Shown in pieces: positions 8,040 to 15,348 of a stretch of DNA of 45,838 bases (positions are counted from its first letter, which is position 1; every line of letters starts with the position of its first letter). The translations under genes were made by a program, and so were the position numbers. The notes under the pieces are model-generated. The model was given only the letters and a program-made list of their open reading frames with translations, was not told the origin of the DNA and did no database searches. Origin of the DNA: Prolixibacteraceae bacterium (GTDB lineage Bacteria; Bacteroidota; Bacteroidia; Bacteroidales; Prolixibacteraceae). The stretch spans positions 1-45,838 of the forward strand of contig JANXYV010000152.1 of the NCBI GenBank assembly GCA_025355875.1, written 5' to 3'.

Positions 8040-9062
8040 ATGAAAACTGTTAAATTACTGGTTCTTATTCTGATTTGTTGCCATTCATTTCTGAAGGCTC
8101 AATACGGGCCGCTCCTCCTTGATAAACCCGGAATTTTTAAGGTTGTGAATGGCAGCGTTTATGGTATAAGTGATAATAAATTCACGAAAACGGAGACTGA
8201 TGCCAATTACAAAAAACTCTGTTCAGTCGCCGAAGTTATCCATAAAAGCCCGGCGATGAGCAATCTGAAAGGATTTGATTGTGATGCAACTTTGATTGGA
8301 AGTACTCTGGAAAAAATAAACGGATACGGAATTCCATGCTTTTTGGAATTTATGTTTCGTGTTTGGTTTAATCAGGATGGGAAGGAAGTTCGATGGAACG
8401 TCGAGGCGCCACATTGGGATATGAATATCAATAGGTTGAGGCCACTGAACGATGGGAAAATTTTTGATTTCCGTACGCATTACGCTTCAGTAAAGACCAA
8501 TCCAAATTATACTCCCGAAAAATGGGAAAAGGCTGCCGAAAATTTGCGCGAAATATTTCAGGTTCCGAAAATGAAGGAGAATCTTGGAAATGGAATTGAC
8601 CGGTACAACGGAGAAACAGTCGTTATTTATAATCCTGAACGTGAACCTTACTGGATTCCTGTGACCGTCGGCGAAGCTTTTGATTTGCTCCTGGGCTTCC
8701 TGAAATTGGATCCGAATCAGGCCGGTGTTGATTTTACCGCGAAAATGGTGGAATTCGAGTATGCAAGCTTTTCGGAATCAGAACGCAATATGAATGCCTA
8801 CGTTTCAAGCCAGAGCCGACCAATGTCGAAAATAGGAAATGACCCGAATGGAGACCCGATCATGCGGGCAAATCCGGCGTATTGGAACAAAAGCCTGCCA
8901 CGCTCAGCCATCCAGATTTTATCACTCTCCTATCCGGCTGACCGCGATTTTCTCAGGAAGGAAAAAGAAAGGCAGCTAAAAGACAATAATGGCGAATATC
9001 ACATCAGCCGTTTTGTTGAGGCGCTGGATATAAATACCTTGGTTCAGCTTATCGACAGATGA
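8040..9062 (+). CDS. Exported protein, paralogue 2 of an unrecognised 340-residue family
   Basis: Protein of 340 residues with a signal peptide (about 1-20, ending LKAQ). The start is the ATG at 8040; an in-frame TTG at 8022 overlaps the FISUMP stop and would only add six residues. It is a paralogue of the gene at 5736-6758, the same length and collinear along its whole length. NGIDRY, YNPER-x-PY, a K-S-L-P-R-S-A-I-Q block and RF-V-EALDINT are all conserved. The region after residue about 110 differs most: copy 1 has a glycine- and cysteine-rich loop, while copy 2 has an arginine-rich one. Unknown function. The same strand and 34-base gap to the next gene suggest one operon. Confidence 0.8.
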   Translation: MKTVKLLVLILICCHSFLKAQYGPLLLDKPGIFKVVNGSVYGISDNKFTKTETDANYKKLCSVAEVIHKSPAMSNLKGFDCDATLIGSTLEKINGYGIPCFLEFMFRVWFNQDGKEVRWNVEAPHWDMNINRLRPLNDGKIFDFRTHYASVKTNPNYTPEKWEKAAENLREIFQVPKMKENLGNGIDRYNGETVVIYNPEREPYWIPVTVGEAFDLLLGFLKLDPNQAGVDFTAKMVEFEYASFSESERNMNAYVSSQSRPMSKIGNDPNGDPIMRANPAYWNKSLPRSAIQILSLSYPADRDFLRKEKERQLKDNNGEYHISRFVEALDINTLVQLIDR

Positions 9063-9096
9063 ACTCAAAAAAACAGATCTTCTAAAAATCCTGAAA

Positions 9097-11031
9097 ATGA
9101 AAACTTCACTGATTGTTGTTTCGCTAATTCTGTTCCGGATAGTTTCCTTTTCACAAACCTGCAACGAATGCCCGCATCCCAGAGTGGCGTTTTACGATGG
9201 CGATGTGCAGGTTTCGCTTCCTGCCAGCGCCGATTCTGCGGCCAACTGGTACAACTTGTTTTGGGCAGCGGCCTCGGCCAACGAATACATGAATACCATC
9301 GATCCGACGACTGATTGCCTTTATAAACTCGACCGGTCGTTTATCAAGACTTCTGATTTGCAGAAATCGGGTCTGTCATTCGGTCCGGAGCAGGCGAGCC
9401 TTGCGCCAATAGGTTCAACCTATTCGACTGATTATCTGATCCACAGCACAGTCACCGGATCGCAGGGAAACTTTTCATTTAGTCTGACTCTCGAAACCGG
9501 ACCGACCCGAGAACTGGTAAAAAGTGTCAGTTTTCCGTTTACCCCAAACCTTGAAAGTGCCAAAGCGGCTGGCCTGAAAGCCGCAACGGCAGTGTCGCCA
9601 CTTTTGGATATCATCCGTGAATTCGAAATAAATAAGCGAAACACCGATCCCGATATTTCAGTCCGGTATTACTGGAAGCAGGGTTCTCCGGACGAAATTA
9701 CAGTCACGCCCGAAAAAGCTGTGCTCGATACGGGGGAAATCATAAAAGTCAATATCAAAATGCTCGATTGCGATGGGGTTCCTCTTGGGAACCGAAAAAT
9801 TACATTTAAAGATTTTTCGATGCTGGTGAACGATAGCAAAATGCCTTTGCCTTTTGAAGGAACCAGGGGTGGAGTGATTATTCCGGAGGAAGCAAGCACC
9901 GATGAAGCCGGAAATGCAACCGTTGAATTTAAGGCTGGAAGAATTGCCGGACCTGGGAAAATCATGGCATACTACCCGCATCACGCGCCCTGCGGCAAAT
10001 CGGCATTGATGCAGGGAACAGCTATGGTTCAGATTAAGGCGCCGCCGCCAAAGTTTTGGTTATTGAAAGCTGACATGATGAAAATATACACCCTGAACAG
10101 TGACACAGTAAAGATTTTCGACCTGGGTGGCCATTCGATTACCGACGAATATTCGGCAATTGTTGATTTACAAACCAAAGGGAAATTGACTGCCGTGATC
10201 GAAAATCTGGCGGAAGACCCTGTAAACGATTTCTCATACAGTACCGATGCAGTCGAACCCCTGATCCTCATGGTTTCAGGAGAAGGTTTTATGGACGAAT
10301 ACGGCCAGTATCGCGAAACGGTCGACGGTGATCTTACCAGTGCTAATATTCGTAGTGATAATGTTTCCGGAGCCGCCGGATCGGGCGCGGATATTCAATT
10401 TGATTATTCCAAAGACTCCAAATACTTTGGTATTAGCGTTGGTATCCGGGCGGTAGGTTCGTATCATGGCCGAATGTACGGACCACATGGGAACCTGAAT
10501 GAATGGTGGGATTACGGCGGAGATTACGACGGGTATTATCTTTCGGCCGGAGGGGGCGGTGATCCCCGGGACACTACCAATCATCAACTTTGCTGGATCG
10601 ATAAAACACCGACAGGCTATTCCGCATTCTGGTCCATTTATAATAAGGAACTGAAAAGTTCGTTCGACGGAACCCAGCGCATCACGACCAAGGCTTATGT
10701 GAAAGTGACACTTGATCCATACAATCCGGGCGAATTGGCGGATGTGGAGCGAAATCAACTGTTTCCGGATGAATTCATTCTCAAACAAAATGTTCCCAAT
10801 CCTTTCCGGTCGGCCACAAGCATCAGCTTTCAGATTCATAAACGGGAACCGGTCAGCCTGAGAATCCTGAACAGTTTTGGTGAAACCGTTGCAATTCTTG
10901 CAAAAGGAGACTATCCGCAAGGAACCTACACCTTTTCCTGGAACGCTGAAAATCTTCCGGAAGGTATCTATTTCTGTCGAATGCAGGCCGGGCCGGTTCT
11001 TGAAACCAGGAAAATGATTTTGCTGAAATGA
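9097..11031 (+). CDS. Large T9SS-secreted protein with a TolB-like N-terminus and Ig-like domain
   Basis: Protein of 644 residues with a signal peptide (about 1-20, ending SFSQ). Residues 22-180 include a C-N-E-C-P start and a part with alternating strands and helices (about 105-180) that may resemble the TolB-N/CsgG type, as suspected for the gene at 3811-4950; this is weak. Residues about 200-315 look like an invasin/Big-type immunoglobulin-like domain (ITVTPEKAVLDTGE, then TDEAGNATVEFKAG). A glycine- and tyrosine-rich stretch lies at about 450-500. The last 80 residues (NVPNPF, then W-N-A-E-N-L-P-E-G-I-Y-F, ending KMILLK) form a FlgD-like or type A T9SS sorting domain. It ends the left-hand gene run. 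A spot count of line 10561-10620 gives 29 of 60 G+C. Confidence 0.8.
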   Translation: MKTSLIVVSLILFRIVSFSQTCNECPHPRVAFYDGDVQVSLPASADSAANWYNLFWAAASANEYMNTIDPTTDCLYKLDRSFIKTSDLQKSGLSFGPEQASLAPIGSTYSTDYLIHSTVTGSQGNFSFSLTLETGPTRELVKSVSFPFTPNLESAKAAGLKAATAVSPLLDIIREFEINKRNTDPDISVRYYWKQGSPDEITVTPEKAVLDTGEIIKVNIKMLDCDGVPLGNRKITFKDFSMLVNDSKMPLPFEGTRGGVIIPEEASTDEAGNATVEFKAGRIAGPGKIMAYYPHHAPCGKSALMQGTAMVQIKAPPPKFWLLKADMMKIYTLNSDTVKIFDLGGHSITDEYSAIVDLQTKGKLTAVIENLAEDPVNDFSYSTDAVEPLILMVSGEGFMDEYGQYRETVDGDLTSANIRSDNVSGAAGSGADIQFDYSKDSKYFGISVGIRAVGSYHGRMYGPHGNLNEWWDYGGDYDGYYLSAGGGGDPRDTTNHQLCWIDKTPTGYSAFWSIYNKELKSSFDGTQRITTKAYVKVTLDPYNPGELADVERNQLFPDEFILKQNVPNPFRSATSISFQIHKREPVSLRILNSFGETVAILAKGDYPQGTYTFSWNAENLPEGIYFCRMQAGPVLETRKMILLK

Positions 11032-11047
11032 TTATCTTTCCTTTTTC

Positions 11048-11162
11048 CTAAATAAACTTCTCCCTCTTCTGCAGATTAAACAATCCGTAAAGCACAAAAA
11101 GCATGGAGCCTACGGCCAGGAAAATGCGGTTTTTCATGGTAATTTCCTGCCATACCATTTCG
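11048..11162 (-). pseudogene. Duplicated 3' fragment of the ABC-2 permease gene (direct repeat copy 1)
   Basis: These 115 bases match 14512-14626, the last 37 codons plus stop of the ABC-2 permease gene, at 113 of 115 positions and in the same orientation. Both differences (GTA/GTG for Val and CTT/CTG for Leu on the - strand) are synonymous, so the fragment still encodes the same permease C-terminus and stop. Similarity may extend a few bases further (CTTTCC near 11036 and 14501) with an indel. No start or upstream part of a permease is attached, so it cannot be a functional gene. It is the left boundary of the AT-rich segment carrying the C10 protease. Confidence 0.95.
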
Positions 11163-11351
11163 AATCCCAAGGTTGTTATTTATATGAACTCTAAATTAGA
11201 ACAAACCTCGAATAGTCTGGGAAACATATATAAAAATGTTCTATTATTGCGCTGCAATAATGATTCTGAAAAATTTCAATTGATAATCTAGGTTAAAATT
11301 GGGGCAAATAATTTATCTTATTGAGATTAAACACGACATCTTAATTATTCT
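11163..11351. other. AT-rich leader of the C10 protease gene with a perfect hairpin
   Basis: No gene is seen in these bases. A perfect hairpin lies at 11243-11261 (ATTATTGC, loop GCT, GCAATAAT); it lacks a T-tract, so it is more likely an operator or leader structure than a terminator. The sequence is clearly AT-richer than the DNA left of the 115-base repeat. Confidence 0.5.
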
Positions 11352-13958
11352 ATGAAACAACTTTCCATCCTTTTAATTAGTGTTTTATTCATAAACACTT
11401 TATTTGCCAATCCAATTGATGAGAAAAAAGCTTTAAATGTAGCTGCAAAATATGTTCAGATAAACTTTCCTGGCAGTTTAAAATCAGCATCTGAATTGTC
11501 CCTGGTTTACAAATGCACTTCCAAACAAACAAGCACGCTTAAATCAGCAAATGCTGGAGCCTATTACTATGTATTTAATAGTGGAAATAGTGGTTTCATC
11601 ATTGTAGCTGGCGACGATTCCTCATTGCCAATTCTGGGTTATTCAACTGAAAGTGATTTTGACCCAAACAAAATCCCATCCAACATCGCAAAATGGCTGG
11701 AAGGATATAAAGAACAAATTCGCTTTATTTCAGAAAATAAAATTGAAGCAGATGAAACAATCCAAACCGAATGGAATAAGATTTTAAGTGGGCAGCCCAA
11801 TTTGAAATCTGCTCAAAATAGTGTTGCACCTTTAATTCAGACAAAGTGGAATCAATCACCATTTTTCAACGATTTCTGTCCAGTTGACTACAACTACAAT
11901 GAAAGAACAGTAACTGGGTGCCCTGCCACAGCAATGGCACAAATTATGAAATATTGGAAATACCCACAAAAGGGATTTGGCTTTCATTCATATAAAAGTG
12001 ACAAATATGGTACTTTGTCAGCAAACTTCAGTTCTGCATTCTACGATTGGGATAAAATGCCCAACATTCTAAATGAAGCTAATGAATCAATAGCTACATT
12101 AATGTATCATTGTGGAGTAGCAGTTGAAATGGACTATGGTGTTGATGGTAGCTCAGGATATGTTATTGAAAGTAAATCTCCCAAAAAACATTGTGTTGAA
12201 TATGCTTTAAAGACCTATTTTGGATATGCCTCAACAATACAAGGCATCACAAGATCATCTTTTTCTGATAGTCAATGGATACTAAAATTAAAAGCAGAAT
12301 TAGATGCTGGTAGACCAATTCAATATGCAGGTTTTGGGCAAGGCGGCCATACTTTCGTTTGTGACGGATACGATAATAACAACTTCTTTCATATGAATTG
12401 GGGTTGGGGTGGAGAGTATGATGGTTATTATAATCTTAATGCTTTAAATCCAGGAACTGGAGGTACTGGTGCAGGTGCAGGAGAATATAACAGTGGACAA
12501 CAAGCTTTAATAGGAATTAAACCGCCAGATGCGAGCCAGTCGTATGATATGAAAATCTACAAGGATGTTGTCTCTAGTAAATCAACTATTAATTACGGAG
12601 ATGAATTTACAATTACAACTGACATTTTGAATGATGGAAAGAATGCTTTCACGGGTGATTTTTGTGCAGCCGCCTTCGATGAAAACAATACCTTTATTGA
12701 TTACATAGAAACGAAGTCGAATTGGAATTTGGGACCTGCTTATCATTACTCTAATGGAATTTCATTTACAACAAAAGGTCTTTTGACCCTCCTGCCTGGC
12801 ACATATAAAGTTTATGTTTTTTATCGGCCCACAGGTGGAAACTGGATAGGGTTGAAATCTGGCTGGTTGGATTTATTCACCAAGGACTATACTACAATCA
12901 AAATTTCCAATGCAAATGATTTTCGGTTGTATGCCCCTATTGTAACTAATCCAAGCTCAAACATTTATAAGGGGCAACCATTTTCTGTTTGGGTGGATGT
13001 TGCAAATTTCTTTAACGAAAAGTTTACTGGAACAGTGGATGTTTCATTATACACACTTGAAGGAGATTCGGTAAAAACGATTGAAACGAAAACCGGTCTG
13101 TCTCTCGATGCGAATAGCCATTATTCAAATGGGTTAACCTTTTCAACAAACAATCTTAATGTGGAACCCGGCACCTACCTACTAGCAGTCATGCATCAAT
13201 GGGATGGTTATGGCCCTGAACTTACTGGTTCTACTGCTGATTATCTAAATCCAATAAAAATAATAGTTCAGGAATCACCACTTCAACCAGATCAGTATGA
13301 GAATAATGATGTACAAAGCCAGGCTTATGATCTAAACCCTATCTTTTCAGGAAATATAGCTGAAAGAAAAACTACCGGGTCGAATATACATGTAGGAACA
13401 GATTACGACTACTATAAATTTTCGCTCGAGCCTGGTTTTGACTACACAATTAGCGCTATGCTACAAGATGCATATGGGAATTCTGATGGACAAACCTATT
13501 CATTGGACGGATTATTCTCCTATTCAACTGATGGTATTAACTGGTCGGATGCTTTTGATAATACCTTACCCTCAGCCATTTCAGTTAAAGGTGCCAATAC
13601 CATTTATTTTTGGGTTTCTCCCTATTTTACAGGGGAAACGGGTACTTATCAGCTTGATTTAGCAATTACACGAACTCCAGCAACTGCAATCTCTGACATT
13701 TCTGATAACTCTGATGTCATAAATGTTTATCCAAATCCAGCATCAGACTTTGTTATTGTTGACATGAATAAGTCTCAAAACTCTATCAAAAGCATCCATA
13801 TCACTGATCTCTTGAATCGATCAGTATACGCTAATTTCAATATTAATTTGAAACAGATTACTATTCCGTTATCAATTTTCAAAAGTGGGTTGTACGTATT
13901 GTCATTAATGGATGATTACGGCAATAAGTTAACTAAAAAGTTAATCGTAAAAAAATGA
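11352..13958 (+). CDS. T9SS-exported C10-family cysteine protease (streptopain type)
   Basis: Protein of 868 residues. A signal peptide (about 1-19) is followed by a Spi/inhibitor-I69-type propeptide at about 21-130 (A-L-N-V-A-A-K-Y-V, then FIIVAGDDSSLPILGYS). The C10 catalytic domain spans about 155-395. The nucleophile is Cys190 in T-G-C-P-A-T-A-M-A-Q, the histidine is His333 in G-G-H-T-F-V-C-D-G-Y, and the W-G-W-G-G motif follows at about 350-355. Next come two CARDB-like beta domains (about 395-640), a pre-peptidase C-terminal domain (about 645-770, starting D-Q-Y-E-N-N-D) and a type A T9SS sorting domain (VYPNPASDF to KKLIVKK). All catalytic residues are present, so it should be a secreted zymogen activated by propeptide removal. 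It overlaps the following lipoprotein gene by 4 bases. One line (12061-12120) counts 19 of 60 G+C, unlike its neighbours. Confidence 0.93.
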   Translation: MKQLSILLISVLFINTLFANPIDEKKALNVAAKYVQINFPGSLKSASELSLVYKCTSKQTSTLKSANAGAYYYVFNSGNSGFIIVAGDDSSLPILGYSTESDFDPNKIPSNIAKWLEGYKEQIRFISENKIEADETIQTEWNKILSGQPNLKSAQNSVAPLIQTKWNQSPFFNDFCPVDYNYNERTVTGCPATAMAQIMKYWKYPQKGFGFHSYKSDKYGTLSANFSSAFYDWDKMPNILNEANESIATLMYHCGVAVEMDYGVDGSSGYVIESKSPKKHCVEYALKTYFGYASTIQGITRSSFSDSQWILKLKAELDAGRPIQYAGFGQGGHTFVCDGYDNNNFFHMNWGWGGEYDGYYNLNALNPGTGGTGAGAGEYNSGQQALIGIKPPDASQSYDMKIYKDVVSSKSTINYGDEFTITTDILNDGKNAFTGDFCAAAFDENNTFIDYIETKSNWNLGPAYHYSNGISFTTKGLLTLLPGTYKVYVFYRPTGGNWIGLKSGWLDLFTKDYTTIKISNANDFRLYAPIVTNPSSNIYKGQPFSVWVDVANFFNEKFTGTVDVSLYTLEGDSVKTIETKTGLSLDANSHYSNGLTFSTNNLNVEPGTYLLAVMHQWDGYGPELTGSTADYLNPIKIIVQESPLQPDQYENNDVQSQAYDLNPIFSGNIAERKTTGSNIHVGTDYDYYKFSLEPGFDYTISAMLQDAYGNSDGQTYSLDGLFSYSTDGINWSDAFDNTLPSAISVKGANTIYFWVSPYFTGETGTYQLDLAITRTPATAISDISDNSDVINVYPNPASDFVIVDMNKSQNSIKSIHITDLLNRSVYANFNINLKQITIPLSIFKSGLYVLSLMDDYGNKLTKKLIVKK

Positions 13959-14440
13959 AAACACTAGTATTAATAATAGTTCTCTGTCTGTTTTACAGTT
14001 GCAATTCATCTAAACAAATGAAAAATAACCAATTAAATAGTCCGAGTCCTCACATTTTTATATACAAAACTAAGGGCGATTACTATTTAAAAGTTCCAAT
14101 CTTACTTGCTGAGAACAAAGTGGATATAGTTTCATATCCTGCCCCAACTGACTTAATTATAAAAGAGAAGCTAAGTTTGCCTACAAAGTTATTGGATGGA
14201 TATTATCTTGACAATAGAGGGATTAACGTAAATGTTGCCTTTATCCAATTGAAGTATTCCGAGTATTCAAAATTGAGTCATCCCCCAAAAATAGATGACC
14301 TAAAACAGATGATAATTGACAATGATCCTCTTGTCGAATTATATGATTGCGGAGTACGTACAAAATATAAAAACATCGAAGAAGAACTCAATAAAATAAT
14401 TAACAAAGGAAATCTAACTTGCTTTAAACGAATAAAATAA
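13955..14440 (+). CDS. Small lipoprotein coupled to the C10 protease
   Basis: Protein of 161 residues, family not named with confidence. The N-terminus is a lipoprotein signal (hydrophobic run, lipobox L-F-Y-S-C with Cys16) followed by S, K and N residues. The mature part has K-G-D-Y-Y-L-K-V-P-I, V-S-Y-P-A-P-T-D-L and L-D-N-R-G-I-N segments, then a helical C-terminus with two cysteines. Its ATG overlaps the protease stop (ATGA), which implies coupled translation. In streptopain and related C10 systems an inhibitor is often encoded next to the protease, so a protective inhibitor or accessory role is a reasonable hypothesis, but I see no clear Spi- or staphostatin-like sequence. It shares the AT-rich composition of the protease gene. 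Confidence 0.75.
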   Translation: MKTLVLIIVLCLFYSCNSSKQMKNNQLNSPSPHIFIYKTKGDYYLKVPILLAENKVDIVSYPAPTDLIIKEKLSLPTKLLDGYYLDNRGINVNVAFIQLKYSEYSKLSHPPKIDDLKQMIIDNDPLVELYDCGVRTKYKNIEEELNKIINKGNLTCFKRIK

Positions 14441-14511
14441 CTAAAATTGCCAGATATAAATGGGATTCCTTCGTTAAAAACCGATAGAATTCCTTTTCCC
14501 CTTTCCTTTCG

Positions 14512-14626
14512 CTAAATAAACTTCTCCCTCTTCTGCAGATTAAACAATCCGTAAAGCACAAACAGCATGGAGCCTACGGCCAGGAAAATGCGGTTTTTCA
14601 TGGTAATTTCCTGCCACACCATTTCG
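14512..14626. repeat. 115-base direct repeat, copy 2 (intact permease 3' end)
   Basis: This is the partner of 11048-11162, with 113 of 115 identical bases in direct orientation. The two copies are 3464 bases apart start to start and bracket the protease-lipoprotein segment. This copy is the true 3' end of the permease gene. Confidence 0.95.
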
Positions 14627-15231
14627 TTGAGTCGGTTCGGAATATTAAAAGGATTCAGGAAAATATTCCACATGCTGTTATTCTGGTTGCCTGAAATGAT
14701 GAGCAGCAAAACACCGATAATCACCATCACGACCGCGGTTCCGTTTCCATTCCGGATGATGGTGGAGAACATGAAAGCCATCGTACCCAGGAAATAAATC
14801 GGGAACATCACATTCCAGGTCAGATCAAAAATACCAACCGGGGAAAGCAGGAAATAACTCATCGTGGTTATTCCAAACATCATCAGGAAGACCAGCACAA
14901 AAACAAGAACCAGGCGCACCAGCCATACTTTGTAACGATAGTCGGGGATTCCGAACAATATTTCCAGAATTCCGGTATCCAGATCGTTCTGTATTCCAAA
15001 GGTCATCGGGTAGAAAATAAGAAGGATCCCCGGCATGATCTGAAGTCCATAGATAAATCCTTCGTCAATCTGGGCGTTATCCAAAATCCGGGTAATGGAA
15101 ATGAAAAAGTAGAAAGCCAGGGCCGCCACCAGAAACCAGACAAACCGGTTGCCAAAAATGACCTTCAGGTTGTATTTCACCATTTTCCGGAACAAGGTCC
15201 AAATATTGGCGATTGAGATTGTTGATTGCAT
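14512..15231 (-). CDS. ABC-2 type transporter permease
   Basis: Integral membrane protein of 239 residues with about six hydrophobic helices (near 29-46, 62-80, 102-124, 137-157, 165-182 and 208-226). A cytoplasmic-type loop N-D-L-D-T-G-I-L-E-I-L-F after the second helix is typical of ABC-2 permeases (compare E-K-x-x-G-T-L-E). It carries no ATP-binding domain. The nearest one is the ABC ATPase fused to the RND pump, whose gene ends 117 bases upstream in transcription order, so the two probably form one ABC exporter. The last 115 bases of the gene are duplicated at 11048-11162. It is the last gene of the seven-gene export locus. Confidence 0.88.
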   Translation of the reverse strand: MQSTISIANIWTLFRKMVKYNLKVIFGNRFVWFLVAALAFYFFISITRILDNAQIDEGFIYGLQIMPGILLIFYPMTFGIQNDLDTGILEILFGIPDYRYKVWLVRLVLVFVLVFLMMFGITTMSYFLLSPVGIFDLTWNVMFPIYFLGTMAFMFSTIIRNGNGTAVVMVIIGVLLLIISGNQNNSMWNIFLNPFNIPNRLNEMVWQEITMKNRIFLAVGSMLFVLYGLFNLQKREKFI

Positions 15232-15263
15232 TGCTGTATTATTTTATTTCGATTTTAGATGAA

Positions 15264-15337
15264 CAATCAACGATTGGAGATTACGAAGCAGCACAAAAGC
15301 TCTTCTTTCGGTAATCGTTAATCAACCATCGTTAATC
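15264..15337. repeat. Imperfect inverted repeat in operon gap
   Basis: The 117-base gap between the RND-ABC fusion and the last permease gene holds an imperfect palindrome. The left arm at 15264-15284 contains TCAACGATTGG and GATTAC; the right arm at 15311-15337 reads, on the opposite strand, GATTAACGATGG then TTGATTAACGATTAC. It looks like a dispersed repeat of the kind found in other gaps of this locus. Confidence 0.5.
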
Positions 15338-15348
15338 TTTAATTTCTT

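Noticed and set aside
10276-10920. 214-residue antisense frame within the large T9SS gene
   Set aside because: No motif or signal; the + strand gene has a signal peptide, Ig-like domain and sorting domain in register.
11103-11291. 62-residue + strand frame sharing its first 20 residues with a frame at 14567-14797
   Set aside because: The similarity is only the antisense of the 115-base permease duplication; it is not a gene family.
11048-14626. Composite transposon or genomic island with its own mobility gene
   Set aside because: No transposase, integrase, terminal inverted repeat or tRNA is seen; only the direct repeats support mobility, so I report a duplication-bracketed segment and not an element.
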